A DNA stretch of 64,000 nucleotides from Malurus cyaneus samueli (Eukaryota > Chordata > Aves > Passeriformes > Maluridae), in contig CM019220.1 of NCBI GenBank assembly GCA_009741485.1, positions 24,394,646 through 24,458,645 of the forward strand, in the 5' to 3' direction. This document shows positions 47,501 to 62,500 of the stretch, piece by piece. The notes under the pieces are model-generated. The model was not told where the DNA came from and searched no databases. It was given only the letters and a program-made list of their open reading frames with translations. Both the position numbers and the translations under genes were made by a program. Position 1 is the first letter of the stretch. Each line of letters starts with the position of its first letter.

Positions 47501-50500
47501 CACAGGTGTTACTTTTCAGCAGTCTTCTCAAGATCTTCTAAGAACAATGTCCATGTTTGTTTCCTTTATAGCAACAGCTTGCTCAGCTTCAGAAAGAAAA
47601 ATCAGAGATTTTGAAGAACCTTGCATTATACTACTTCACATTCGTTGATGTTATGGAATTTAAGGTAAGGAATTACAAATGTGTAAATCGTTCTGTCACA
47701 TTACTTTTCTGTAATTCTATTTATGAAATTACACTGTATAATAAAATAGCTGAACTTGCAGCTCTGTTCTTCAAATTAAAAAAAAAAATTCTTCATCACT
47801 AATCATAGTTACGTGATTTAATTATATCTTTTTCAACTAAAGTTATTCATTTGTTTTTCAAGGATCATGTCTGTGAACTGCTGAACACTATTGATGTTTG
47901 CCAAGTCTTCTTTGATATTGTAAGTTTGTCGGTTAAACTTTCAAAAATGTTTCTATTTGGAGTCCTGTGGGGAGAAGGATTTACTTTTGTTAGTCCCAGA
48001 AACATGGCATCTCTAGTTACAAGTGCAAGAGAAATATAAACAGTCTAGGGTTCAGATTTCTAACTTTTATAATAGAGAGATAGACCTTTCTCAGTAGGCT
48101 TCTTATGGACAGTTGTAACAGTATTGTTATCAGACATAAAGATATTCCAGTAATTTTTGATTTATTGCATCTGCAAGTTAATTCCTAGGGTTTACTGTCA
48201 TCTGTATGGTTACGCCTTGTGAAACTCACAAGATGAAAATATTACTGGTGTCTGCCTAAGCTATGTAGGAGGTCACTTTTGGGGTTGACTAAAACACCTA
48301 CAAAAGCATCTAAAAGTCTTGTATTTAACACACAAAAAAATCTTGAAAAAACCAAACCCAACCCCCAAAAGAAAACCTCAGACACCTTTTCCTGTTGGTT
48401 TTAACTTTCTTAATGATTATAATGTCACCTTGTTAGTTTTTGGTCATTATTGTAAATTTTGCTTAAATTCATAATATGAAAGAGGAATAGATATGTAATG
48501 TGTGGCATAGTTTTACAAGGCCAGTGGGGTGTGTGTTAGTCTTTTACGTTAGGGTCTTATTAAAATACAGTTCATAGGCATGGTGCTGCTGACTGCTTAG
48601 TAACAAGAAAAGTTTTCCTATTGTCAGGTAGTCTGTGACACTTAAACATGGAAAGATTTATTTGGATGCTTGCTTTCATGAGTGCAAACAGTTCTGGGAA
48701 TCTGAATGAATAAATTCAGGTTATACAAAGTCATATGCAAACAGAACGTTCAGAAGACAGACCGGACTGTTGTATTTATAAAATGGTGAAAATTGGTGGA
48801 AATGTAAGGAAAAATGTTTTATCCTTGTTTTTAAAAGTTTTAGAGTGATAATATACTGATTTTCATTTCTAGACAGTAAACTTTGATTTAACAAAGAACT
48901 ACCTAGATTTGATTATAACCTACACAACTCTAATGATACTGCTGTCCCGAATTGAAGAAAGGAAGGCTATCATTGGATTGTATAACTATGCTCATGAAAT
49001 GACACACGGAGCAAGGTAAAAAATTCATTGTATAAAAAACATGTATAATGTTAATGACAGTAACAGCTACACCTAAGTGAATTGTTTGTTGTTGCTTTTA
49101 GCGACAGAGAATATCCACGCCTTGGCCAGATGATTGTGGATTATGAAAATCCTTTAAAGAAAATGATGGAGGAATTTGTACCTCACAGTAAAGTATGTAG
49201 CTTCTTTTCACAGGCATGCAGTAACCTTAATTGGGAGAAATAGATAAAAAGTAAATATGCAAGGCTTTGTTTTGTTGAAGGCGATTTGGTATAAATTTTA
49301 CATGAGATTTCTGCTTACACTGAATGTCTAAGGCTGGGGATTGATACTCTGTTAAAAAGCAGACCGTGCAGTAATACAGGAATGATAAGACCCATTAGTA
49401 AGGTGCCATTTTATTCAGTAAGGATTAGAAATTAATTAAAAATCAGTTGTGGATCATCTGAGAACAGCTACTTCTGTGTTTTGTGTAGGCTTGTAGCTTG
49501 AAATTAAAGGGATTTTTTTTCAATGTTTCTATTAAATTGGTTGTTTTGCTGGATTGCCATCCTAGATGAATGTGATTTTCTATTTTGTAACTTGAGGGGT
49601 TTTGCTTTGGATTGTCCTTAAACTGGGAATCCTGGAGATGACCACTGCCTCTTTAACAGTAGCTCCTGCGCTCAAAAGCTGACACCCTGCTGAGTTGCCT
49701 TTGCTGATACTTAAAAGATCTCAATTCCTTTAGACCTTTCTGTACAGATGTTTCTCAGTTTCTGAGAAACTAAAAATCCTTTTTAGGATTGTCACAAGAA
49801 GTTCAGAGGTTTTCATCTACTCCCCTAAGCACTCTAAAGTGAAATAGTTTCCAATATTTCTAATCTGTCTGTAATCTTATTGTTTTACACTTCCCTCTGC
49901 ACAATTCCTCTCTTGTTAAGGCTTACTTAGCTAGGGATCTCATTTACAAGTAATCTTTTTTGGTGCACATTTCAGGAAAGATGCTTCACTTCTCAGCGTT
50001 ACCTTTGTTTATGCTCTTGTATTTAATAGTGGATCAGTCTTTTCTATTGGAACATTTGTAAAGCTCATTTCAGTCCGATTTTTGCTCTTGTACTTATTCT
50101 GTGCTCGAAGTTTGAATTGGGGTCAGGGATCTCTTCGGGTGCTGTACTACAGAAAAAATTCTTTGGTTGTGCTTTCATGGAACTGCACTCTTAAGCTGTC
50201 ATTCTGTCATTTCACTACTTTGCAGCAAACCTGACACTTGTTCAGTCCTTTACATTACCTTCAGCAGATGATTTTGTGTTTTTTGCCTGAGTGACTTTCT
50301 CTGCCTCAGAAGGCTGAGATGTGGCTCCTTGAGGACTCAGCTCCTTGAGGATTCATGCAAGCACCGGTATTGGTACACAAATCAGGGAAAAGACTTGTAC
50401 ATTTGCCCAGATCAGCTTAATTTGCTCTGAAGATGTTCCTGTAGACAGTATCTACTCAAAACAATTACAGTTTGCTACCAAAGAGGGAAGGACATACTAA

Positions 50501-53500
50501 ATGAAGTGTCGAGGAAGGGAATAATACAAAAATTGGGATGCTTGAATAAATAATGAACAACATCCAGTTGTATGTTAGAGTGCTGTTGTGCCCTGTTGGG
50601 TTTTTTCCATGTCTTCTGATTCCGATCTCAGAATTTTGTAATTCTAAAAGTAGAAATCAAACTCTCTTGTTTCTCTGCATCTGTTCTCTAGCCTGGAGTA
50701 GTCTTTTGTATATTAAATAAACTAGATGCAATGGGGTTTAACCTCAAGCCTAATTTCAGAACTAGTTCACTGAAATGTTTTGATGATTGTTGGTAATAAT
50801 GCTGAGGAAACAGTACTACTGGTGAAATAGTACTAAGCATTCAAGCTAACCATTAGCCTGCTTTCTAGTCCCTTTCAGATGCTCTGATTTCACTCCAGAT
50901 GGTCTATCCCCGACGAAATCTCTCAGCTGACCAGTGGAGAAACGCACAACTACTGAGCCTCATCAGTGCCCCCAGTACAATGCTTAATCCTGCACAGTCT
51001 GACACAGTATGGTCTTTTAATTTGCATTATATGATAGAATTAAGTAAGGTTTTCTGTGAAATAGTTGTCTGTTGGATTACCTCTATGTGACTTTTAATCA
51101 GAGGCTGATTAGTACAAGGGAAAAGTTGTCTCTCATTAAGTAAAGCTTCTGTTGCATTAAATTGTGCCTTCAGTTTCAGTAGTTGTTGACCAAAAGATGA
51201 AGGGAAGCAGTGTTAACTTCTGCAGCTGTAGCATTTGTGAGCCAGGGGACTGGGAATCAGAACTGGTACTTCCTTTAAAGTTTGGGTTTGCACTTGCTGC
51301 TTAAGTTGTGATATGAATGATTGTCTTTCTGAAAAATATTGAACCTTCAACAACTGTCAAGTCATGATTAGTATCCTTCAAAAGCTTTTAATTCTTGAAT
51401 ATTGTTAAATACAATGCTTATTGAAAAGAAATATTTGTCAAAATTCGTTCAAGGTGTTGGAGGGCATGGAAGTGGACTTAATGTTCTAACCCTCAGTTTC
51501 TACTGAAACACTAAATCACTGTTAGTGATCAGCCTCAGTTCTCCATGATTCATCTGCAGTTAAGGCTTTGTTTGTCCCTTTATGCTAAGAAGTACTTCTC
51601 ATGAAATCTATTGTCTTTTATATAATTAATGTGCTACAAATTACTGTTTTTTTAACAGATGCCATGTGAATACCTATCTCTGGATGCAATGGAAAAATGG
51701 ATCATTTGTGAGTAAAATATTCTGAAACAGCTCATGGTTGTGTTAAAAAAAATTGGATAACACTTGAAAGATTACTTGCTTTCTGTACTGTGCAATATCT
51801 GTTGTATTCAAATAAGATTCTGGACAACTTGATTAAATCTCATTTGTACATACATGCAATGAAGCTAGAATTCAGCATGTGCTGCTGGAATAGTTTGTCA
51901 TCAGTTTGTTCCAGACTTTGGAAGTGAAAGCTTCAGTAAATCATACGAAAATTGTGAAGCAGCATCAGCACGAAGTAATTAATTTTACAAGAATATTGCA
52001 AAAATACCTCCATTACAAGTGGGAGTTCCTTTTAATATTTCCTTTCCATATAAGAAAATGTTATCCATGAAAGAGTTTATTAATGATCTGTGACAAACTA
52101 TGTAAGGCAAAATACATAATAATTTCACTGTTCTCTTACTGTATTTGTGCATCTGGATTGTGGCATACATCAATGTGAACTTCTGAAGTTGGATTTATTT
52201 TGTGCCACGGAATCCTAAATAGTGATGCTACAGCTTTGAACCTTTGGAAACTTGCACTTCAAAGCAGCTCTTGCTTGGCTCTGTTTCGAGACGAAGTGTT
52301 CCATATTCACAAAGCTGCAGAAGATTTGTTTGTAAACATAAGAGGGTAAGTTTTTGTTCTACTTTCAGAATCTCTGTTAAAAACATCATATTTCTTGAAG
52401 AACTATTTCAAATGTCACTTCTGCTTCACATAAGTTCTGCTTAAGTACACAAACTTTTTTGCTTGGTATCTTGACTGTTTCTTTAAGGAGTAAGTTTTAG
52501 GGGCCTGATTTCATAACCACCACACCTTTTTTTATCCCTGCTCTGAAAGCCTGGTGAATCAGTCTTTAAAATTCCAAGTCTGTTAAGATAAATCATCTCA
52601 CCCACAGACCTTGATTTACTGAAGGGAAATGATGTAACAAATGTAGAGTTTGCTTGAAAATTGCATCTTGCTGCCCCTGTTTCTGCAGTACATTATATGA
52701 AAACTCAGAAACAAAGTTGAGACCTCTACCAGCAAACACACTTAATTAGAAAGTATTTTTGGTTTGGGGTATCCGGTTTTGGCATTTAGCTCTGCTCAGG
52801 AGCTGAAATGAGCTTTGTGCTGTATCCTCGTTGCTGTAACATTGTAGCTCCTCTCAAGTCCCACTGAACTCCTGCTAGAATATGCTACTGATTCTTATAC
52901 CATATTGGTTTTTACTTGCAGCTACAACAAACGTATTAATGACATCAGAGAGTGCAAAGAAGCTGCTGTTTCACATGCGTAAGTGTCTTAAAATCTGTCA
53001 GAATTACTTTTTAGTATTGATTTTCTTAAAAATACAGAGATTGTATAAACAGAATTAATGCTGAATTAGTCATGCGTTTTCAACTGAGATGTACTGATTG
53101 TTCTTTAAAATCTGGATTTGCTTAATGTCATTACCATGTTAACTTCCCAAGTTTTAGATTATTTTTCAAATTATCAGGATGGAAGCATTTAGTTTATTAT
53201 TTATTTGCATTTTGTCTGATTATAAAATGTGAATGCAGATTAAATAGAAATGTTTTCATGTAGTCAAATGCACGTCACAGGGGGCAGAGAACTTGGGGTT
53301 TAAATTTAATGATGCTTTGAGAATATATGGCGTTGGTGATGGGGATGCCAATTTTTGGAACCATATTCTTCAAAATTCTGAACTTTTGAAGTTGATGTAA
53401 TATAATCTGCCTATGCTTGGTCTTAAATGCTTTCAAAAATCAAATGTTCCATGGCTAACATAGTGGATAATGCATGTTCTTTTGATGCAGCGGTTCAATG

Positions 53501-56500
53501 CATAGAGAGAGACGCAAGTTTTTACGTTCTGCACTCAAAGAACTAGCCACTGTCTTGTCTGATCAGCCAGGCCTGTTGGGTCCCAAGGTAATGATGGCTC
53601 TTATGGTTTGCATTTGTGCAGTGTTCCAGTGTGTTTCTCAGTGGTAAATCAAATACTTAGTTTCTTTGGTGGGGGAGGGAAATCTTCATATCACTCTGAG
53701 AAAACCTACTTAAGTTTTTTCAATTCTTGGGTTCTAGAGACTACTTGTTTCTTAGAGTTCACAAACTCTCAAGATATTGTGTATATTGATAAGCTTGTGA
53801 ACAATTTTTCTTTTTCAGGCACTTTTTGTATTTATGGCATTATCCTTTGCTCGTGATGAAATTATTTGGCTGCTTCGTCATGCAGATAATATGCCAAAGA
53901 AGAGCGCAGATGATTTCATAGATAAGTATGTTCATTTTTAATATGATACCTTAAATACTAGAATTTCACAGACAAATTAAATTTGAATGCAATGGAATGT
54001 CAGAAAAGGTTGGCTGTATGGAGGAGCTGGGAATGTTCACAAGATTTTTACTTGGGAATATTAAGTTTCCCATCAAAACAGAAAATTAGAAACACTGTCT
54101 TAGAAATTGGAGTACATCTGTGAAAATTCATTTATAAAATTTATAAAATAAAAACATTTTATGTAAATTTCATGGTTTTTTTCAACATTGAATAGGTAAA
54201 AATAAAGCTTTTTCTTGTGTCCACTGATTTTGCATGATCAAATCAATGAAGGAGGCAAGAAAACTTTCAAAAAGCTTTATTTGGCGATTTGTAGAATGTC
54301 TCTTGTAGCAAGACTGTCCTTTAAATCAGCTAAGATTTATTTATGTAATAGTGCATTACTGTCACAATAAACAGATGGTAAAAATGAGAAATATGATTAA
54401 AAGATCTTACAAGTGTGGATAAGGCTGGGCACTTATCAAGATCACTGAACACAGAGTTGAACTGTAAGATTGCAGGAATTTAAACAAGTAACAATCACAA
54501 GGCCATTTATAGAGATGGAGTAGGAAAATCTTGGGTTGTCTCCACTGGATTTAGGTGAGATAGAAAGATGAAGGCTCCAGAGGCACTCAAAAATAACTTG
54601 TGCAAGTATTTAACTATGCTCATGGCTTGAAAAAAAAACCCAGAAAAGCAGTTACTAAAATTATTTTTTTCAGGTTTAACCACTTTTTGTGAAAAAAAAA
54701 AAACGAAACATTTTTTCTAGTTGAGCTGTACAGAAGGGGTTCTTATTCAAAAAAAGAACCGAATAGTTATAAAAACCTTTAAGGATTATTATGGTGGCAT
54801 CCTGCTGACTTACATCCTCTTGAGTGGGTTTTAAGTTGCAGAGAAAATTTTAGTATTTTGAGTGATATTTGTAAGCTTTTCCTTGTCTTCTTGCCTAGGC
54901 ACATAGCTGAGCTAATATTCTACATGGAGGAGCTCCGAGCACATGTGCGAAAATACGGCCCAGTGATGCAGAGATACTATGTGCAGTATCTCTCTGGCTT
55001 TGATGCAGTGGTCTTAAATGAGCTCGTGCAGGTATGGCAACATCATGGTTCTGGGTTCTCAAATGCAAATTTTAACAAGGGCTTTTTGTCCAAAATGGCT
55101 TCATGCAATGCATCCCAGTTTGTGGATTTTGATGAGCTTTATGGAATAAGACAAATTAATTTATTGTTTAATTCTTGGATTGAGAGACATACTTTTGTAT
55201 AGAATTAGAGGATATTCCGAGTTTGAAGAGACCCACAAAGCTCATCAAATTCTTGCATAGGACACCCCACCAATCCCACCCTATGCCTGAAGCATTGTCC
55301 AAATGCTCCTGGAGCTCTGGCAGCCTTGGGGCCGTGACCCAAGCCCTGGAGAGTCTGTTCAGTGCCCCACCACCCTCTGGGGGAGGAACCTCTTCCTAAT
55401 ATCCAACTATACCTCCCTTGACACGGCTTCATACCATTATGACTGGTATGAATGTATATACTTCAGTATTCATATATGGATACTGAATATTATGAAGTGC
55501 TGTTATGTTTAGAGACCATGAAACAGATACTGTCACTGAATGAGCATAGAAACCTTTTCTTATTTAGCTCAACTAAGAAATGATAAACATTCTAAGTGCT
55601 TTAGTTTTATTCCCTAATGACCCCACTAGATGGAGCCCAAACTGAAATGAGGGAAAAAAATGGGTTTGAATTTTAGTTGTTGTTAATTCATAACTGATGT
55701 CAAGCACCAGATTAGTCAGATGATTGAGTGGTAATTTGGAGCTTTTCAGCCTTTAGATTTCAATGTCAGTTATTGCTGGAATTATGAGAAATTTCTGCAT
55801 TACATTATGTAACAGAAATGTGATCCTGTTAGTGGCTGAAACTAAAAAGATTTCTGTTGCATTTGTAAAATTTGAATGTTTAGTAAAAAAAGTTTTTAAA
55901 GTAAAGTTTTTAGTAAAAAAAGTTTTTTAAATTTTTAGTAAAAAAAAAATTGAGAGGGGTTTTTTGAAGGCAAAGTGCCGCTCGTGTGGGCTCCATGATA
56001 TTCTGCCATAGTCAGGTCTTCTTTGCAGACAGGACAGAAAGTGCATGGTTACATTTACTGACAGATTTTCCTGTTTTGAGCTGATGTTTGTTTGCAAGCA
56101 ATCTTTCCTCAGTATTTGTTATCAACCAATGAATTAAAAAGTGAAAGGTGCTAAATAGCACTGTTTGAAATATTCCATTGATTTAAGTTGCATCGTATGG
56201 GTGTTTTAACATTTCAGAGTATAGCTAATAAATGGGGCATGGGTACTGACATTTGTTTCTGAATCAAGTTTAAAGTAATAATAATAGCAACAACATTTAT
56301 TTTAGAATCTTTCAGTGTGCCCAGAGGATGAATCAATCATCATGTCCTCTTTTGTAAACACAATGACTTCACTAAGTGTGAAACAAGGTAAGTTTAAATG
56401 ATCTTGAAAAATTGTTAACAGACTGGCAGATTCCTCTGCAAAGCTTCATCACTTTTGTTTCTTGTAATCAGCAGAAGCAGATAACTTACATAAAGTTCAT

Positions 56501-59500
56501 TTGTTCCCATTTTTCTCTTTCATTTCTGTATCTGCTTCTTGTGGTGTGTCCCTTTTCCAAAGAATGCTATTGGGTAGTAATTCTATCTTTTAATATAGAA
56601 ATCATATTGCACATATTTTCGTCCAGATATTTTAATTCTTTTTACTGCAATGGTGCTGGATCAAAATTATTTGGTAAAAATACGAGGTTTATTACCCAAA
56701 TAATTCTTTACTACTGTGGGGTTTTCAGAAGATCTGATATACTATATCTGAATTTGTTATTTTTTGCTAAGGATTTTCTGTTCTATATTTTTCCCTAATG
56801 CAGTTGAAGATGGAGAGGTATTTGATTTCAGAGGAATGAGATTAGATTGGTTTAGATTGCAGGTAAGAATTGGTAAATATGCATGGCATTTCACTAGTTT
56901 AAAACTAAAATGTTTCATAGATTAGTGCTGTTCTAGATTATGCTCACACTGCAGGTGGATGACAGGCTATCTAAAAATAACATATTCTTAAAGTCAAACG
57001 AAAGCTTGAACAGTTAATTTGATATCTTTTGATATGACTTTGGGTCTGCTTTGGGTACTTTCTGCAAATCATCCCTTTGGGTGTTTATAACAGTTCAGAA
57101 ATAGAATGTGTTGAGGGTGAGCCATTCGGTGGGTGTGCAGAGTACGATTCAACCTTGCCTACACTGGTAAGGGAGAGCTTACAAGTTTGTGTTTTGTCAA
57201 TACATTTGTTCTATAGTTTATTTGTGAATTAGTGTCATATTCAATGGATGTTTAGAGACTTCACTGAAAGACAGTTTGCTTTTTTTGAGCACTAGTGGAA
57301 AGAGAAGAATCCCTGCATGGTCTTTAAATACACAGGTGTCCTGTGCATAGTGCAAATAGTATTTAACATTAGTATTGGGCAATAGCATCGGAATTTACAA
57401 AAAAGCAGTTGCAGATATAATATATCAATTGTATTGTGTCTTTCCAGGCCTACACCAGTGTTTCTAAAGCTTCGCTTGGTCTGGCAGACCATAGAGAACT
57501 AGGAAAAATGATGAACACAATAATTTTCCACACAAAAATGGTAGATTCTTTGGTGGAGATGTTGGTTGAAACCTCAGATCTTTCTATCTTTTGGTATGCT
57601 ACTAATCTGACTGTGCAAGTTTTATATTATTTATTGTTTGGTCCTTGCAAGTGTAATTTTTAAACAGCATGCTTCGTAGGAAGATAAGCCAGTGAAAGAA
57701 TCCATTGGAATTTCTGGTTTCTAGCAGAATTAGTTTGTAAAAGGTATTTCTGAACATCTGTCAAAGGTATTCTCCTAGCAGTCATATAAATTTTTAGGAA
57801 TCATTTGCAGTTTCTTCCTTAATACATTTTTGCAAAAAGTGTGAGTTTCTACAGTCCTATGTGGCAAACATCAGAATAAAAATATTATTATGATAATATT
57901 AATGTAAAATAGATGTGCAAATGAAATGGATAAAAAATGGGTGCAGAAAACAAATGATGAAAGCATGGGGCAGGTTTTGGTGTAACTACAAATCTGATGC
58001 TAATCATGTTTGATTTGGGTGACGTAAACCTTCTTTGCAGCAAATAAATATATATGGCATTTAAATGTCTGATAAATAACCAATTAATTCTGATCAGTTT
58101 TTATAGTCGTGCTTTTGAGAAGATGTTTCAGCAGTGTTTGGAGCTTCCCTCTCAATCAAGATACTCAATTGCATTCCCATTGCTTTGTACTCACTTTATG
58201 AGCTGTACCCATGAACTATGTCCTGAAGAGGTAATTTTAAAATTTTAGTTATTTTCATCTCTTATTCAATGTAGAATGAACTAGAGCTGAACACTACAAG
58301 AAGGTGTTTGCTATGGCAATTTAAGGTTTGAGGGAGGACAGTGGTAAAAATTGAGGTGCATAGATCTCTCAATCCATTGGGTGAGAAAGCATGTTCATCC
58401 TTGCTTTAAAGAGAGATTAGCTAATGTTCAAATATTAGATGATTTTTCAGGCTTGGATGCTAATAAATCCCATATACCTGTTAAAACTTAGAAGCAGTTT
58501 TACTTTCATAGTTAGGAAAAGGAAATGGGTAGTTGGGGGTTCTCTGTCTTGTTACAGTTTTCTTCAATAAAAATAAAATGATACACAGTATAATGCAAGC
58601 ATTTGGGTTGACCAGAACTGGGTAATGGTTAGAGTTGGAAATTAAAACTATAGTGTTGCTTGGAGAAATGGACCCTTTGTTAAAGGAGCCAGTTTGAATC
58701 TGAGGAAGTTCTTTCTGTTTTTGTTGTAATGATATAGATCCTTCAGTACGTTTCCTGTATGTGCATTGACTTTGGAATTACTCTGGGAGTTGACCTTTTC
58801 TATGTAGTGTTCATGAAAATGGGTTTTCATTCTTAACAGTGCTTATCTGAAACAATTAGATTTATTATAATATACACAATACAAGGTTTTCTTATTTAAA
58901 TATTAAATTGTTTTCTGCTAAACTTCATTGTAATATACATTTGCATAGTTATTTTCCTTGTATGTTTTGCTTTAAGTAGCTGCAAATGCTGTTTATACTA
59001 GACAAGCTCTAAGAAGTTTCCAGGAATGCTTAACCCTTCAGGACAAGAGATCTTTGAGTAACAGTAAGGGATCAGCAGCCGAAGTCCACTGGACACTAAT
59101 TACCATGCATTCAGCTGCAGCAAGCACATTTTGTCACAGCCAGCAGAGTTTGAAATTCAGTATTTGAATTGCATGTGTTGGTTACTACTATCATTTCAGA
59201 AAAATAATCTTTGCTGTGCTGTGTACAATGTGTCATAGTATGGCTGATAGAAAGGAAACATCAGTGGTGAAAGGAGGATGTCAGCAAGACAAAAATTGCT
59301 TGTGCAGATCCAGTGACAAAGGAACAGAATCCAGAAAGTAATGCAGGAGGGCTCTATTGTTAACTTTTTCAGTGCTTTGAAGGACATTGCTTTCTCTGTA
59401 GCTTGAGTTACATGCTCTTTTTCCCCTAGACTTAGTACTGGCATAAATTAATGGAAGGACATTGGAATATTGGACACACTAAAGTAGATTCACAGCAAAA

Positions 59501-62500
59501 TTAAATGTGAAAACCTACTTATTCAAAAATTTTCTTTGCCTCTTTCTACAGAAAATATTTTTAATGGTGACTTTGAAAATGTCATAATTCAAATTGCTTC
59601 AAAAAAAGAGAAAATAGCCTGGAGTCAAGATTATTGAGGACTAATTAATTTATTATTTCCCATACCCTAGTTATATAATTAGTGAACTGTTCTCTGCAGT
59701 ACTGTAGGACTGATGGGAAACTGAAAATCCTGCATCCTTTTCTCCCTTTTTAACAGCGACATCATATTGGAGATCGTAGTCTTTCCTTGTGTAACATGTT
59801 CTTGGATGAAATGGCTAAACAGGCTCGAAATCTTATCACAGACATTTGCACAGAACAATGTACACTGAGTGATCAGGTAAGTATGGTTGTGTCTATTTTA
59901 ATTCTCCTTTGGGATTTTCTCCATTCAGCTTTCTGGATTTTTATGGTTCTATTTCCTGTTTACTTTTTTCTCTCTGTTTTGGATAAGATTTTTGTTCAGA
60001 AAATTGAAGGTGACTTGAGCAAGAATTTTTAATACTAGAATTGTGTCAAAGGAAGAATGTGTTATTTGTGTGATGAAGTGTGCTAAAAAAAATGGATTTT
60101 AATTTGGAGGAGTTATTTCTTTTTTTGTTTACTAGTTGTTGCCAAAACATTGTGCCAAAACCATCAGTCAAGCAGTGAACAAGAAGTCAAAAAAACAGAC
60201 TGGAAAGAAAGGAGAACCTGAAAGGGAGAAACCAGGAGTAGAAAGCATGAGGAAAAACAGATTGGTTGTGACAAAGTAAGCTGCTTCTTCTGTTCCTTTC
60301 ACTTTGAATTCCAAGTCAAAATGTGTTTCACATGTTGAATGCTTCTTGTCTAATCTGCTTGAATAAGTTTAATCATCTGTAATTCTGACAGTTTTGTGTG
60401 CTTATGATGCTTCTGTGGCTTGTATAGAGACTGAATTTTTTTGCATAGGTAATAGGAATGTTTGTCACTTGAATTTATCCCCTTGGCTGCTTCCTTTCCT
60501 GAGCAGAAAGAATCCTTGTGCTAGGCTTCCTGAATAGTCATATTAGTTATGGGTGTGTGTGTCCAAGGAATAGGTGGCATCTTCAATTCTACCATGCTTT
60601 AGCACTCTCAAGTACAGGGTGGGCAGGAGGTTCTTGCTGCTGTAAGGCTGATTGCTGACATGGAGTTGTGGCTCCAGTGCCTGAACCAAGTAGGGAAGAT
60701 TCCTTTGTTAGTAGCTGTAGAAAAATTGAGAGCACCACCAAATCAATAGCAGAAGCAAAAAAAAAACACTGAAAGAGTTAAGAGGAAAGGGTAATAAATG
60801 CAGTTTATATAACAGTTATTATAGTTTTAATAATGCAGTGGTGTAAGAGATGATAGGGTAGGAATGGCTATAAGATAGGTGTAAGGAGAACTCAGAGATC
60901 AGAATGATACAGTGACAAAAGTATGAAGAGGAAGGAAGCTGAAAAAAGGAAAGTGTTGTGATTGGGAGTGCCTATATTCATTCACACACTGCTGAAAGTG
61001 TGGAAGTGGTTTTGCTGCAGTTGCAAAACCAAACAGCAGAGAACTGTAAAGATTAGAGAAGTTGATGGAAAAGAACTTAGTTTAAGATTTGCTCCCCCAA
61101 TATCTTTAGGTTTTTATTATTGCCTATTAGGAAATGTTTGTATTGCTTAGTTCAGTTCAGGAAAAATCACTTTAACAGTCTACTCTTTTTGCAGGGAGAC
61201 AAAAAGGCATTTACGTGTATGTATATTTAAAAAGTAAATCTCACATCACGGTATGCAACGCAGACCAATGTACAATTGTACATATGTGTTCTTGGGCAAA
61301 ATACTGTTTTTTAAATATGCTAGAGAAGTGTCTCAAAGCAGACACTGAAGCATGATAATGAAGAGTTGAGCTGTACCTGCTCTTGAGGCATTATCCATTC
61401 AGTGTGTTCCTTCCATGGTAATATACACTTAACATTACATTAAATATTTTTCTTTATTTCTTGCCTTTTCTTAAAGCCTGGATAAACTGCATACTGCACT
61501 TTCTGAGCTCTGCTTCTCAATCAATTACGTACCAAACATGGTGGTTTGGGAACACACATTTACCCCGAGAGAATATTTAACATCTCACCTGGAAATCCGC
61601 TTTACCAAGTAAGAAATATTGTAGAGTTAGAAATATTGATACACAAGATAAGTCTCTGTTAGTTTATGTTGGAAATATTGTGTACTTAGTACATGAAACT
61701 AGGTTTTAAAGGTGAATTGTGAAAACCATGAGTAGAATTTCAACTAAATGATTATTAAATTACATGTGCAGACATACACAATAGTCAATTCTTGTTTTAA
61801 AACAAAATACGTTGAGATCCATATAATCTATTTAACAGCCAGGTCTTGCATTCTTGTAGGGGCTGATGATGGCTGTTCTTAGGCATTTATGAAGGCATGT
61901 ATCCCCACCATTCTTTTTGCACAGTGCTGGATTGTTTTGAAGTGTTTGAGTCCACTGCCTTGCTGAAATGAAGTCTTAAAATCAGAAGTCATGACCTGAC
62001 AAAGCCAACTGAGAACATGTTCAGTTATTTTTTTGTTTGTTTTAGAATACAAATGTTGATGTTAGATATTCCTGTCTGTTCTTACCTTGATCTTCCCATA
62101 AATTTTTTACAGAAGTAGGTAAATGGCAGCTTTTGGACAGGGCTTCATATTGAACTAGCCAGCTATTGTAATATTTTATATCAAAGATTACTAATTATAT
62201 ATTTCAAGTAGGGTATAAGGCTTAATCAGTTTAATCATCAAGACATAATATTAGGTCACTGGAGCATTCCATCAGTAAGATAAAGTGGCATAAAAGTGAA
62301 GATAACTTCATGACATTTTAAGAAGTCAGGTCTCCAGGACTGTGAAGTAGATCAGTGTTGGTTACTTGTGCTTATTATTTTAATTTGGAGGAGGTTGGGT
62401 TGTGGATTGGGGCTGAAGCAACAGCCACATGACTTTCAGAGACTGCTCTCCTTTTTCTTGCTTCATGAAAGAAATGAAACTTGTTAGATGAGCAAAATAA

